Shown: positions 23,881 to 33,090 of the stretch, one piece after another
Numbering within the stretch: the stretch's first letter is position 1
How the letters are laid out: every line of letters starts with the position of its first letter
Source: Pirellulales bacterium
Lineage (GTDB): Bacteria; Planctomycetota; Planctomycetia; Pirellulales; JACPPG01
Assembly (NCBI GenBank): GCA_036499395.1
Contig: DASYDW010000031.1
Span: 1 to 64,000 of the forward strand
Direction of reading: 5' to 3'
DNA length: 64,000 bases
Program-made: the position numbers and the translations under genes
The notes under the pieces: model-generated
What the model was told of the DNA's origin: nothing
The model's input: the letters and a program-made list of their open reading frames with translations, nothing else
Database searches by the model: none

Positions 23881-26487
23881 ATGCTCTGCGTTAAACTGAT
23901 GCGCATGTTACGAACATATAAACGACATCAACATCGCTTCTCGCCGGTATGCGTCACTCTGGCGCTCCTCTTCGGCACGGTTGTTCTTGTCCGGTGCGTT
24001 CGCGCCGTGGATAGCGCAGCCAGCTCAGCGGAAGAACCGTTGCTCGTAACCGGCACTGTGGTCGATGCGGACGATCGGCCGGCAGCCGGTGTCAAAGTCA
24101 CAGGAGTTCGTTGGCATATCCAAACTGAGTCTACGATCACCGGCACCGACGGCCGATTCGAATTACGAATTCCCCGCGAGTACGCCTACGACCTGGCGCT
24201 GCATGCCGCGACCGCCGATGGTTCGTGGCAAACATTCTATTCACAGCCTGATCACGGTGAGCGCGACGAGCTAGTTGCGGACATGCTCGATCTGCGGCTG
24301 ACGCTGGCCCCTGCGCGAGACATCCCTGTGCGTGTGGTCGATGCAGCGGGCGCGCCGGTCGCCGAGGCTCGTGTTGTTGTGATATCCACATATCTCGTCT
24401 ATCCGGTGGTTATCACAGATGCCTTGGGCAGCGCTGCGCTACGTGGCCCGGCAGATCTGCTCGTGGCGGACATCGTAGCTTACAAAGCTGGCGTTGGCCT
24501 GGATTACGTTTCGTATGGAAGTCGACGCCGCCCTATCGATCCTAAAACGTTCCCACCGCAACCCAAGTCTGGCGAGACGGTGTCGCTGACGCTCGCGGGG
24601 GCCGAAACCGTAAAGATCAAACTCGTCGACGCTGACGGAAAGCCGGCCGCGGCAGTACCTCTGACTTTGTGGCTACTCGACAAGCCGAAACAGCCGCAGG
24701 TGAATTTTTCAATGATTCAGTCCGAGTTTCGAGCGATCACCAACGAAGACGGCGTCGCTACGTTCGACTGGATCCCGAAATGGTCGACCGAGATGTTGCA
24801 GTTCTGGCCGCTGAGCGGCGACGCCTACGCTCGACGCCGCGTCATTTATGATCCTGCGAAAGATCACGGGCAGGTCACCGCCCGGCTCGAGCGCGTTGTG
24901 CCGATCAGCGGCCATGTCCGCTTCGATGATGGTCGCCCAGCGCCAGGCATCAATGTGGTCGCCGATGGTGAGAGTTACGACCTTGATGACTTCCGCGATC
25001 ACACGAAGACCGACGAAAACGGCCGGTTCGAATTCCAGGCGTGGCCCGAACAGTTGTGCATGATCGTCGTGCAGGATCGGCAATGGGCCGCGGCGCCGCG
25101 CGATGGGATTGTCGTGCGGCGCGGCAAACCGATCGACAATCTCGAAATCAAGCTGCAGCCGGCCACGCGCATTCATGGCCGCGTTACGTTGGGCACGGAC
25201 GACAGCCCGATCGCTAATCAAGACGTGTCGCTGTATCAATATGGCCAGGATTTGAATCAGGCCGGTGAGCAGATTGAGCTGCCCGACGACGATCGCCCCC
25301 GGCACTATGTCCGGAGCATGATCGTGCAGTGGGGAAAGACCGACGCCGAGGGCTACTACGAATTCTTCGCCGGGCCTGGCAATTTCGATGTGCGCGGTCC
25401 GAGTCAGACCGACATCCAGAAGTTCACAATTACCGACGAGCGAGATTTGACGTTCGACTTCGTCGCGCCGCGGCCTGAGAATGGGCCATTCTCGGGCCTG
25501 GTTGTGACGGGAAATCCGCCGCGCCCTGTGCCCAACGCCAAGGTAAGTGGCGTGTATCGCAGTCATCTGGCGCCAACGGATCTATCGGTCACGACCGACG
25601 CCGAGGGCCGCTTCGAACTGACCCGTTCGTTGCATCCGCTGGTGCTGTTCGCGACGAGCGAGGACAAGACGCTCGCTGGCGTCGCCGATGCAACGTCCGA
25701 CGAACGACACGCCACGATCGCGCTCAATCCGGTGGCCACAGCCCGGGGACGGCTTGTCGATGCAGTCACGAAGAAGCCGCTTACCCGGCGTGAGCTGGTT
25801 TATGGTACGCGCGTCTACATGGGGGGCGCGGATGCACCATGGCGTACCTCGGGGGGCGGCAGCACCGAAACCGATGGCGAGGGACGCTTCACGCTCGAGC
25901 ACATAATCGTGGGGCGCGCCATCGAAGTCTCAATGGTGACCGACCCCAAGGCTGGTCGCAGCCGCAACGTGGCCGAGGTGCGCGCCACGTCGGCGCAGCC
26001 GATCGAGTTTGGAGACGTGATCGTCAACGAACGGCAGCGCCCTACGCCCGGCCTGCGAGATCGCGTGCTCAAGGATTTCGCCGCCGTCGAAAAACCGCTG
26101 GCGGCTTACAGTGCTGCCGTCGCCGGGGCCGAGGAATCGCATCGGCGAGTGCTGCTCGTCTTCGCCGATCCCGTGGCCGGCGCGACACAGAATCTGTTCG
26201 AGGCGTTCTATGAAACCGAAGGATCGATCTTCGCCGCGCTGAGCGACTACCAGATGATCCCCATCGACGTGGCAAGAAAAAAGAGCGAACAAGGGCCGAA
26301 GGTCGCCCGTGGGCGCGGTATCGACCTGGCCGAGCTCCAGTTGCCGGTTTTGTATATCTGCGATGGCGACGGTCGCCGTCTGGCCTTGGCCGACCGGACT
26401 GAACTGATGCCGCAGGGCATCGTCGACCAGGGGTTGCTCACGAGCTTCCTACGCAAGCACGCACCGCCGCAAGGTGGATCACGTTAA
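23881..26487 (+). CDS. Secreted carboxypeptidase-regulatory-repeat protein with thioredoxin-like tail
   Basis: This 868-aa protein has an N-terminal signal or anchor (hydrophobic residues 24-42) and then about six carboxypeptidase-regulatory/transthyretin-like beta domains. They are recognisable by repeated G-x-V-x-x-x-D-G-x-P-x-x-G-x-x-V and T-D-x-x-G-R-F-E-L/F blocks (for example TGTDGRFELR, KTDENGRFEF, TTDAEGRFEL, TETDGEGRFTL). The C-terminal 120 residues (RRVLLVFADP..LPVLYICDGDGR..LLTSFLRKH) look like a thioredoxin fold without the CxxC pair. It is probably an extracytoplasmic binding or scaffold protein. An ATG at 23902 could be an alternative start. Confidence 0.75.
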   Translation: MLCVKLMRMLRTYKRHQHRFSPVCVTLALLFGTVVLVRCVRAVDSAASSAEEPLLVTGTVVDADDRPAAGVKVTGVRWHIQTESTITGTDGRFELRIPREYAYDLALHAATADGSWQTFYSQPDHGERDELVADMLDLRLTLAPARDIPVRVVDAAGAPVAEARVVVISTYLVYPVVITDALGSAALRGPADLLVADIVAYKAGVGLDYVSYGSRRRPIDPKTFPPQPKSGETVSLTLAGAETVKIKLVDADGKPAAAVPLTLWLLDKPKQPQVNFSMIQSEFRAITNEDGVATFDWIPKWSTEMLQFWPLSGDAYARRRVIYDPAKDHGQVTARLERVVPISGHVRFDDGRPAPGINVVADGESYDLDDFRDHTKTDENGRFEFQAWPEQLCMIVVQDRQWAAAPRDGIVVRRGKPIDNLEIKLQPATRIHGRVTLGTDDSPIANQDVSLYQYGQDLNQAGEQIELPDDDRPRHYVRSMIVQWGKTDAEGYYEFFAGPGNFDVRGPSQTDIQKFTITDERDLTFDFVAPRPENGPFSGLVVTGNPPRPVPNAKVSGVYRSHLAPTDLSVTTDAEGRFELTRSLHPLVLFATSEDKTLAGVADATSDERHATIALNPVATARGRLVDAVTKKPLTRRELVYGTRVYMGGADAPWRTSGGGSTETDGEGRFTLEHIIVGRAIEVSMVTDPKAGRSRNVAEVRATSAQPIEFGDVIVNERQRPTPGLRDRVLKDFAAVEKPLAAYSAAVAGAEESHRRVLLVFADPVAGATQNLFEAFYETEGSIFAALSDYQMIPIDVARKKSEQGPKVARGRGIDLAELQLPVLYICDGDGRRLALADRTELMPQGIVDQGLLTSFLRKHAPPQGGSR

Positions 26488-26631
26488 AATGGCGTATGCC
26501 GATGGCGTGCTTTCGTCGCAGCGTGATGTACACGAACCATGTGTCGGCAGCATTCACATGAACCGGTGGACGCTTCCACGGTCGTAATCAATCTGAAATC
26601 TGAAGCAAGCCGCCATATGAAATGGTGACAC

Positions 26632-27510
26632 GTGGATTCCCCATCGCTCGTTCATATAAGGCACCTGCAACGAACGTCGGCGCATCCGGTGCGAACTGTT
26701 CTGCTGCTTGTGGCCATGCAAACGGTAGTGATTGGCTACCTGTGGATGCTGTGCTGGCCGCCCATTCTCGTCAGGCCTTTTTGGCCAAGGTATGACGAAG
26801 ATTTCTTCCACGCATTTCTGGCGTATGGTCTCTGGGTTAGCGATGCAACTCTCGTTGCGTTTTGGTGCGGCTTGACGGAGATGTCGCTTAGACGTCGCGT
26901 TCTAGTTGCGTCGATCGCATACGCCCTGCTGGCACTGAACTACACTTTCTTCCCACGGCTTGTCTATCGATATGGTGGAGTCTTGCTCTGCGCGGTTATT
27001 GTGGCTCCGGCTGTCGTCACTTTGGGAGGAGCATTGTTGCTTCGCGGCGCAAGTTATCGTCTCCGACGAGATAATCGTGAGGCAGTTTCAACGACTCAAG
27101 CTGGTCTTCAATTCGGAACTCGGCAAGTTCTTTTACTTATGGCCGGTGTTGCCGGCTTGCTCGTTGCAGTTCCCTTCCTCGGACCGATGCTAGTCGAGGT
27201 TGACAAGATGCAGCCTCGGCACCTGACAATATTTGAAATTGAACTGCTCCGACAACTTGTCATCGGGATTGTTTACACCGTCCCATGTTTTCTGTTTTTT
27301 CTCGCGATATTCGGAAGTCGCAACTGCGTCTGGCGAGCCCTTACTGCTCTGGCTGCTGTCGCGTTCATCAGCGGGATTCACCGAATTGACCCCGAAGACT
27401 TTCCCGTCAGTCTGATTCTCGTCAGTGCCGCTGCAACGAGTGTCATTTCAGCGTTCGTGCTTCGACTTTGCGGGTTCCGCCTAATACGAGACGGCTTCTG
27501 CCTGCTCTGA
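26632..27510 (+). CDS. Multi-pass membrane protein of unknown function
   Basis: GTG at 26632 gives 292 aa with about eight hydrophobic segments (for example residues 22-40, 63-80, 89-106, 113-136, 165-185, 210-228, 235-248 and 258-276). There are no recognised motifs. The base composition is visibly less GC-rich than in the neighbours, with many T-rich codons, which may mean recent acquisition. The same lower GC appears in the LRR gene near 33.1 kb. The start is uncertain because no clear ribosome-binding site precedes it. Confidence 0.6.
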   Translation: MDSPSLVHIRHLQRTSAHPVRTVLLLVAMQTVVIGYLWMLCWPPILVRPFWPRYDEDFFHAFLAYGLWVSDATLVAFWCGLTEMSLRRRVLVASIAYALLALNYTFFPRLVYRYGGVLLCAVIVAPAVVTLGGALLLRGASYRLRRDNREAVSTTQAGLQFGTRQVLLLMAGVAGLLVAVPFLGPMLVEVDKMQPRHLTIFEIELLRQLVIGIVYTVPCFLFFLAIFGSRNCVWRALTALAAVAFISGIHRIDPEDFPVSLILVSAAATSVISAFVLRLCGFRLIRDGFCLL

Positions 27511-27690
27511 AAGTGCATTTCAACGTAGTTCACCGAACGCAAATAAGTTCACGGTCGTCCCTTTCTTGCTTTCGCTTCGTGGCGGCAGTACAGTCGCGGA
27601 TAACCTTGGCGATGCGCCCCTAACAAAGGCCCCTGCGGTCGCCGGGCGGGATCCAGGCTTCAATCTCGGTCGTGCAGACGGAGGACCGCC

Positions 27691-30657
27691 ATGCGCAGCG
27701 CTCTTGCGCGACTGCTCACTGAATTATCGTTGGGCATCGTCGTCGTTTCCCTTGCCAACGCCGCGGAACCGACGACGACCGAAACTGGCCCGAAATCGTT
27801 TTGTCTCGCCGCGGCCGAGCCCGACTCGCTGACCAGGTTCACGCCCGCCAAGTTGCTGGTCCGCGAAATTCTGCGCCAGGCCGTGCTGCTGGCCGCGCGC
27901 GAAGAGCTCGGCCTGGCCACGCGCGATATGACGCTGCGCGAGAGTATGGCGCCGACGGACGATGCTAATGCGCTCGTACTCGACGCGCACACCGCTGAAA
28001 GCGAAGGAAAGTTTGTACGCCTGCGCATCACGCGCGGCGAGGGCGACGCCGCCGAGGTTCTTTACGAGAAGGAACTCCCTTATCCGAGTGGCGTCGGCAA
28101 GTTGGTCGATTACGCGGCGCTGGTCGTTGCTGTTGAACCGCTCACACGCACCGAGATTCCTGACGCGCTGCGCAAAGCCGGCATGCAGGGTAACGCGAAC
28201 AAAGTCGACAAGACCGTTCTTCTCGCGGAGCGGTCGAAAAAACGCCTCGCCGAGTTGAACTTCTTTTCGCAAATGGCTGCGCTGCGCGAGGTGCATAAGC
28301 TGGTGCGCGACGAGGGGGAATCGGCGCAGACGCTGGCGGCCCTGGTGCGCGTGTACGCCAATCTCGGCCAATTGACGAAGTTCCATTGGAACGCCTCGCA
28401 CAAGGCATTCGCCGCGCGATCGCTGCTTTACGCGCAGCGGCTCGTGGCGCGCGACGAGCAAAGCCCCTGGTCATTGCAACATCGCGCCTATGCCGAAGCG
28501 CTGGCCGGATTGCACGCCGCGGCCCTGGCCGACTTGAAAGCCGCGACCCCCGAAAACGACGTGCCGGCCGACGAAATGTTGGCCGAGGGAGCTCGCCCAC
28601 CGTTGTATACGCATTGGGTTCCCTTGATCGAAGCACTCTGTCGTTACGACGCCCCGGCGCTCGAAAAGCCTCCGGCCGACGACGATCTGGCCGAACTCGC
28701 AGCGCTGTGCGCCTACCTGGTCGTCGAGAATTCCAATTGCGAAAGCATGGCATTGACCGCCGGCCGTAAAGCGCTGGAGGTGGTGCCCGAGTGTTATGCG
28801 ATCTGTGATTCGATGGACCGGTACTCGGGCGTGATCAATCGACATACGACCACGGTGCAAGCGCCGATGGAATTGGGGGAGCGAATCAAAGATCGCTTGC
28901 GGCAATTCTCCGATCTGCCGGCCGGCGTGAACGAGGAGCTGCGCAGCCGCGCGCTGGGCATGATCGAAGGGCATCCCGATCCGGCCTGGGCCGGCGGTGC
29001 GCCGCGTGCCGCGCTGGTCAAGAGCTTGGTGCAGGCGGGTGCCGTCGGCCGTGACACGCGCGAGCCGAGCTGGGAATTACTCGGCCGGTTGCTCGAAGAC
29101 ATAACAATCGTTCACGTCTTCCGGCGCCTGGAATTCTTCCACGATGGGCTGGGGCTGCCGTCGTCCAGCTACCGCGATCAACTGCCGACCGCGTTCGCCG
29201 CCGTGGCAGACCATCCGTACTTGCCTCTGGCGAAGACGGCCATCCTCGACCCACAGCGCGACGTGCAGCAAATCGCGAAGTTGTTGGAAAGCTCGCAGGC
29301 CGTGGACCTGGGCTTGAGTTTGTTGCCAGTTCATCAGCGCATCGGTTATGCGAGCGCCGACCGCGGCAGCATACGTACGATTTGGTGGGACAAGATTTGG
29401 CGGCATACAGATCACACGGCCGAAGACCTCGAACGCATGGCGCAATTCGCCAATGCGCGAGAGTTTGCTCACCTGCTGCAAACGGTCAGTCCCCACTCGC
29501 CGCAAGCGATTGCACTACTGGTGGCGAACGATCCGGAGTACTCGCAGGACAAGCTGGTCGACTGGGAAAAAGACGGGCGCAATCAAGCCGTGGTTTGCAA
29601 GGCGCTCGGCCTGCGCTATTCCCGGTTGGGGCAGTCGTCCGATGCCGAACGCTGCCTGCAGCGCTACATCGAGTTGTCCCCCGACCAATGGGGATTCGGC
29701 ACGCTGGCCGACGTTTATTGGAAGCAAAAGCAAACCGACAAATGGCAGCAGACGCTCGAAGAATCGCTGAAGCACGAGGATTTTGCGCTGTCGCATGCCA
29801 ACACGCAGGTCAAGCTGGCCCGCTACTTCATGGGACAGCAAGACTTCCACCGCGCGCAACCGTACGCCAACGCCGCGGCGCAAAGCGGTGCCGCCTGGGC
29901 CATGATCTGCGCGGCGGACTGCCACGAAGGGCTGGAGAACTGGGATCAGGCCGAGGAGTTGGTTCAGGCCACGGCCGAGCGCTACTCCGACTCGCGACTC
30001 GATTGGTTCTTCTGGTGCTGCCGCACCGGCCACGGACATAAGGACGCGGCCCAGCGGCTGGCCAAACAAATCGCCCCGCAGCTATCGCTCAGTTCGAACG
30101 GAAATGATTGGGACCGCTTGGGCGTTTATCACCTGTTATGCGATAAACAAGACCTGGCGAAGAAAGCCTTTGCCAAGGCGTTCGAAATCTCGGGCCAGCC
30201 CTATTCCGCGATTCATCTGGCGCTGTTGGAAGACCAGGCCGGCAACACCGCGGCCCGTGACGCGGCCTTGGTCGGCGCCGTGGATCGCGGTTCGAAGCTC
30301 ACCGGGCAGGGGAATCTCCCCACGGCCAATATCGAATTCGCCAAATGGCTGAACGACGCCTACCACCAGCCAGCGGACGCGGCGCCCAACGTCGCGGCCC
30401 TCGACGAGCAACTGAAAACCTACGACGTCCACAATCAGGCCAACCTCGATTATTTCGCGGGGCGTTACCTGCATGATCACGGTCACGACGACCTGGCGCG
30501 CGAGTATCTCGAAAAATGTCTTGCCACCAGGGTTTCGAAATGGAATCTCGCTGTTGCCGGACAATTGTTGCGCGAAATGACGCCGAGCGACGGGCCGCAG
30601 AAATCGGAAAACGGCTCGTCGGAAGAATCCAAGCCGACCGATGGCAAGGAGTACTAA
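27691..30657 (+). CDS. Large secreted TPR-type protein
   Basis: This 988-aa protein begins with a signal peptide (residues 1-24, ending SLANAAEP). The remainder is almost entirely alpha-helical. Degenerate helix pairs fit tetratricopeptide or SEL1-like repeats, clearest at about 620-760 (LGLRYSRLGQSSDAERCLQR and similar) and 795-860. An acidic, serine-rich tail (PQKSENGSSEESKPTDGKEY) ends the protein. No catalytic motif is seen. It is likely a periplasmic scaffold. About 170 bases separate it from the exported hydrolase downstream, and the two could be co-transcribed. Confidence 0.7.
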   Translation: MRSALARLLTELSLGIVVVSLANAAEPTTTETGPKSFCLAAAEPDSLTRFTPAKLLVREILRQAVLLAAREELGLATRDMTLRESMAPTDDANALVLDAHTAESEGKFVRLRITRGEGDAAEVLYEKELPYPSGVGKLVDYAALVVAVEPLTRTEIPDALRKAGMQGNANKVDKTVLLAERSKKRLAELNFFSQMAALREVHKLVRDEGESAQTLAALVRVYANLGQLTKFHWNASHKAFAARSLLYAQRLVARDEQSPWSLQHRAYAEALAGLHAAALADLKAATPENDVPADEMLAEGARPPLYTHWVPLIEALCRYDAPALEKPPADDDLAELAALCAYLVVENSNCESMALTAGRKALEVVPECYAICDSMDRYSGVINRHTTTVQAPMELGERIKDRLRQFSDLPAGVNEELRSRALGMIEGHPDPAWAGGAPRAALVKSLVQAGAVGRDTREPSWELLGRLLEDITIVHVFRRLEFFHDGLGLPSSSYRDQLPTAFAAVADHPYLPLAKTAILDPQRDVQQIAKLLESSQAVDLGLSLLPVHQRIGYASADRGSIRTIWWDKIWRHTDHTAEDLERMAQFANAREFAHLLQTVSPHSPQAIALLVANDPEYSQDKLVDWEKDGRNQAVVCKALGLRYSRLGQSSDAERCLQRYIELSPDQWGFGTLADVYWKQKQTDKWQQTLEESLKHEDFALSHANTQVKLARYFMGQQDFHRAQPYANAAAQSGAAWAMICAADCHEGLENWDQAEELVQATAERYSDSRLDWFFWCCRTGHGHKDAAQRLAKQIAPQLSLSSNGNDWDRLGVYHLLCDKQDLAKKAFAKAFEISGQPYSAIHLALLEDQAGNTAARDAALVGAVDRGSKLTGQGNLPTANIEFAKWLNDAYHQPADAAPNVAALDEQLKTYDVHNQANLDYFAGRYLHDHGHDDLAREYLEKCLATRVSKWNLAVAGQLLREMTPSDGPQKSENGSSEESKPTDGKEY

Positions 30658-30829
30658 TCTTTCGGCGCACGTCGTCGCTGGTGTGGTGCGGGATTCTTGC
30701 TTGCCAAACTAGAAATCCCGCCTCTGCGGCCGGCTCTGGCACCGCGCTTGGCCGTGATTTACAGTGGTGGCAGAGATAGTCAGCTTGCCTGCCCCTCCGC
30801 CCCGTACCCCGCCTCCGGAGTCTGCACCC

Positions 30830-33079
30830 ATGCCCGCGACGATTTCTGTTCGGGTTCGTTTGGCCATCATCGTCAGCGCCTTCGTTGGTTCACTTGCGGT
30901 TCTCGCATCGAACTCAGCCGCGGCCGATCCTGCCAATCCGGCCGCGGTGAACGCTGCGCCGCGCGTGCTTGCCGAAGGCAAGCTTCCTGCGGATAAGCGG
31001 CTCGAGCCGTTGAAAGACTTGGACGGTTACTTTCCGTTCACGCCCCCCACGTCGGTCGAGGCCTGGAACAAGCGCGCCGCGGAAGTGCGCCGCCAGATCC
31101 TCGTCTCGCAGGGCATTTGGCCGATGCCGAAAATGACGTCGGCCAACGCCGTGATCCACGGCCGCGTCGAGCGGCCTGAATACACCGTCGAGCGCGTTTA
31201 TCTGGAAAGTTACCCAGGACACTTCGTCACCGGCAGCTTGTATCGGCCGAAGGACGCAACCGGCAAATGCCCAGGCATATTGTTTCCACATGGTCATTGG
31301 AACCACGGCCGCTTTCACGATGCCGGCCGCGACGTCGTACGCAAACAATTGGTCGAAGGAGGCGAGCGCTTCGAGCTGGGCGGTCGCAGCCCTTTGCAAT
31401 CGCTGTGCGTGCAACTGGCGCGAATGGGTTGCGTGGTTTTCTCGTACGATATGGTGGGCTACGCCGATAGCGAGCAACTTTCGTTTGACCTGGCCCATCG
31501 GCATCAACGCCGCCGGCCGCAGATGGAAGCGGCCGACGACTGGGGCTTCTTCAGCCCGCAGGCCGAACTGCATTTGCAGAGCATCATGGGCTTGCAAACG
31601 TATAACTCGGTTCGGGCGCTCGATTGGTTCACTTCGCTTACCGATGTTGATCCGGCGCGCATCGGCGTAACCGGCGCCAGCGGTGGCGGCACGCAGACCT
31701 TCTTACTGTGTGGCATCGACCCGCGACCGGCCGTCGCCTTTCCCGCTGTGATGGTGTCGACCGGGATGCAGGGGGGCTGCACGTGCGAGAACGCGCCGCT
31801 GTTGCGGGTCGACACCGGCAACGTTGAATTCGCCGGGCTGTTTGCCCCCAAGCCGCTGGGAATGACCGGCGCCGACGATTGGACCAAGGAAATCGCTACT
31901 AAGGGTCTGCCCGAGCTGCAGCAGCTCTACAAGCTGCTCGGTGCGGACTTGAACATCATGGCCAAGCCGCTGAATCACTTCGGACACAACTACAACTACG
32001 TCAGCCGCGCAGTGATGTATAGCTGGTTCAACCATCATCTGAAGCTCGACCAGGAAGAGCCGGTCGTCGAGGAAGATTACGTCCCGCTCTCGAAGGACGA
32101 AATGACCGTCTGGGACAGCTCGCACCCGCGCCCGCCCTCAGGCGAGGATTACGAGCGCAGCCTATTGCGCTTCATGACCGACGACGCGCGACAGCAGATC
32201 GCGGCGCTCGCGCCAAAGGATGCGCAAACCTTGGACGAATACCGCCGCGTGATCGGTGGCGCGGCTGACGTGATGATCGGTCACCGCTTGCCGACCGCCG
32301 ACGAACTTTCTTACGAAAACGTGGCCGAGAAGGACCGCGGTAGTTACACCGAGTTTCTCGGACTCGTCCGTAACCGAGAGCACGGTTCCGAACTGCCGAC
32401 CATCTTTCTGCATCCCAAGCAGTGGAACAAGAAAGTCGTCGTCTGGGCTGACGAGGCCGGCAAGTCTGGATTGTTCGGCAGCGACGGCGGACCTAAACCG
32501 GAAGTGCGCAAGCTGCTCGACGCCGGCACGACCGTCGTTGGGGTCGACCTGCTCTATCAAGGTGAATTCAACGCCGATGGCAAGGCGCCCACCAAGACGC
32601 GACGCGTGAAAAACGACCGCGCTTTCTCGGGCTATACCACCGGTTACAACCATCCGCTGTTTTCGGCGCGCGTGCAGGATCTGCTGTCGATCGTGGCCTT
32701 TGTGAAGAATCACGAAGACAAGCCTGAGCGCGTCGATCTGATCGGTCTCGACGGGGCAGGTCCGTGGGTGGCCGCGGCCATAGCGCAAGCCGGCACGGCC
32801 GTTGATCGCGCGGCCATCGATACCGCCGGTTTCCGCTTCGCGAAGCTCACCGAGATCGACGACGTGAACTTCCTGCCCGGTGCGGTGAAGTACGGCGACG
32901 TCCCCGGTTTCCTTTCCTTAGCGGCGCCGCACACACTATGGCTGGCGGGCGAGGGGAGCCAACCGCCGGAAATCGTCGCGGCCGCCTATCAAGCGGCCGG
33001 CAAGCCGGATGCCGTGACCTCGTACGACGGCACCGAAGAGAAAGAAACGCTCGACGCCGTGGGATGGCTGCTGAAGTAG
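30830..33079 (+). CDS. Exported alpha/beta-hydrolase with a second, degenerate hydrolase domain
   Basis: From ATG 30830 (CGGAG just upstream) this is 749 aa with a signal peptide (to about residue 31, NSAAADP). Residues 95-400 are an alpha/beta hydrolase of the acetyl-xylan-esterase/dienelactone-hydrolase-like type: oxyanion segment LFPHGHWN, nucleophile S284 in GASGGG, and a likely catalytic His in NHFGHNYNYVSRA. Residues 490-745 repeat the fold, but the nucleophile elbow reads GLDGAG, so Asp replaces Ser. The enzyme class (ester of a polysaccharide or aryl acid) is inferred. The longer frame from 30764 lacks a start signal. Confidence 0.8.
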   Translation: MPATISVRVRLAIIVSAFVGSLAVLASNSAAADPANPAAVNAAPRVLAEGKLPADKRLEPLKDLDGYFPFTPPTSVEAWNKRAAEVRRQILVSQGIWPMPKMTSANAVIHGRVERPEYTVERVYLESYPGHFVTGSLYRPKDATGKCPGILFPHGHWNHGRFHDAGRDVVRKQLVEGGERFELGGRSPLQSLCVQLARMGCVVFSYDMVGYADSEQLSFDLAHRHQRRRPQMEAADDWGFFSPQAELHLQSIMGLQTYNSVRALDWFTSLTDVDPARIGVTGASGGGTQTFLLCGIDPRPAVAFPAVMVSTGMQGGCTCENAPLLRVDTGNVEFAGLFAPKPLGMTGADDWTKEIATKGLPELQQLYKLLGADLNIMAKPLNHFGHNYNYVSRAVMYSWFNHHLKLDQEEPVVEEDYVPLSKDEMTVWDSSHPRPPSGEDYERSLLRFMTDDARQQIAALAPKDAQTLDEYRRVIGGAADVMIGHRLPTADELSYENVAEKDRGSYTEFLGLVRNREHGSELPTIFLHPKQWNKKVVVWADEAGKSGLFGSDGGPKPEVRKLLDAGTTVVGVDLLYQGEFNADGKAPTKTRRVKNDRAFSGYTTGYNHPLFSARVQDLLSIVAFVKNHEDKPERVDLIGLDGAGPWVAAAIAQAGTAVDRAAIDTAGFRFAKLTEIDDVNFLPGAVKYGDVPGFLSLAAPHTLWLAGEGSQPPEIVAAAYQAAGKPDAVTSYDGTEEKETLDAVGWLLK

Positions 33080-33090
33080 CCATGCGACGG

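Noticed and set aside
24709-25566. 285-codon antisense frame in the carboxypeptidase-repeat gene
   Set aside because: Shadow of the sense coding frame; no motif, ribosome site or family.
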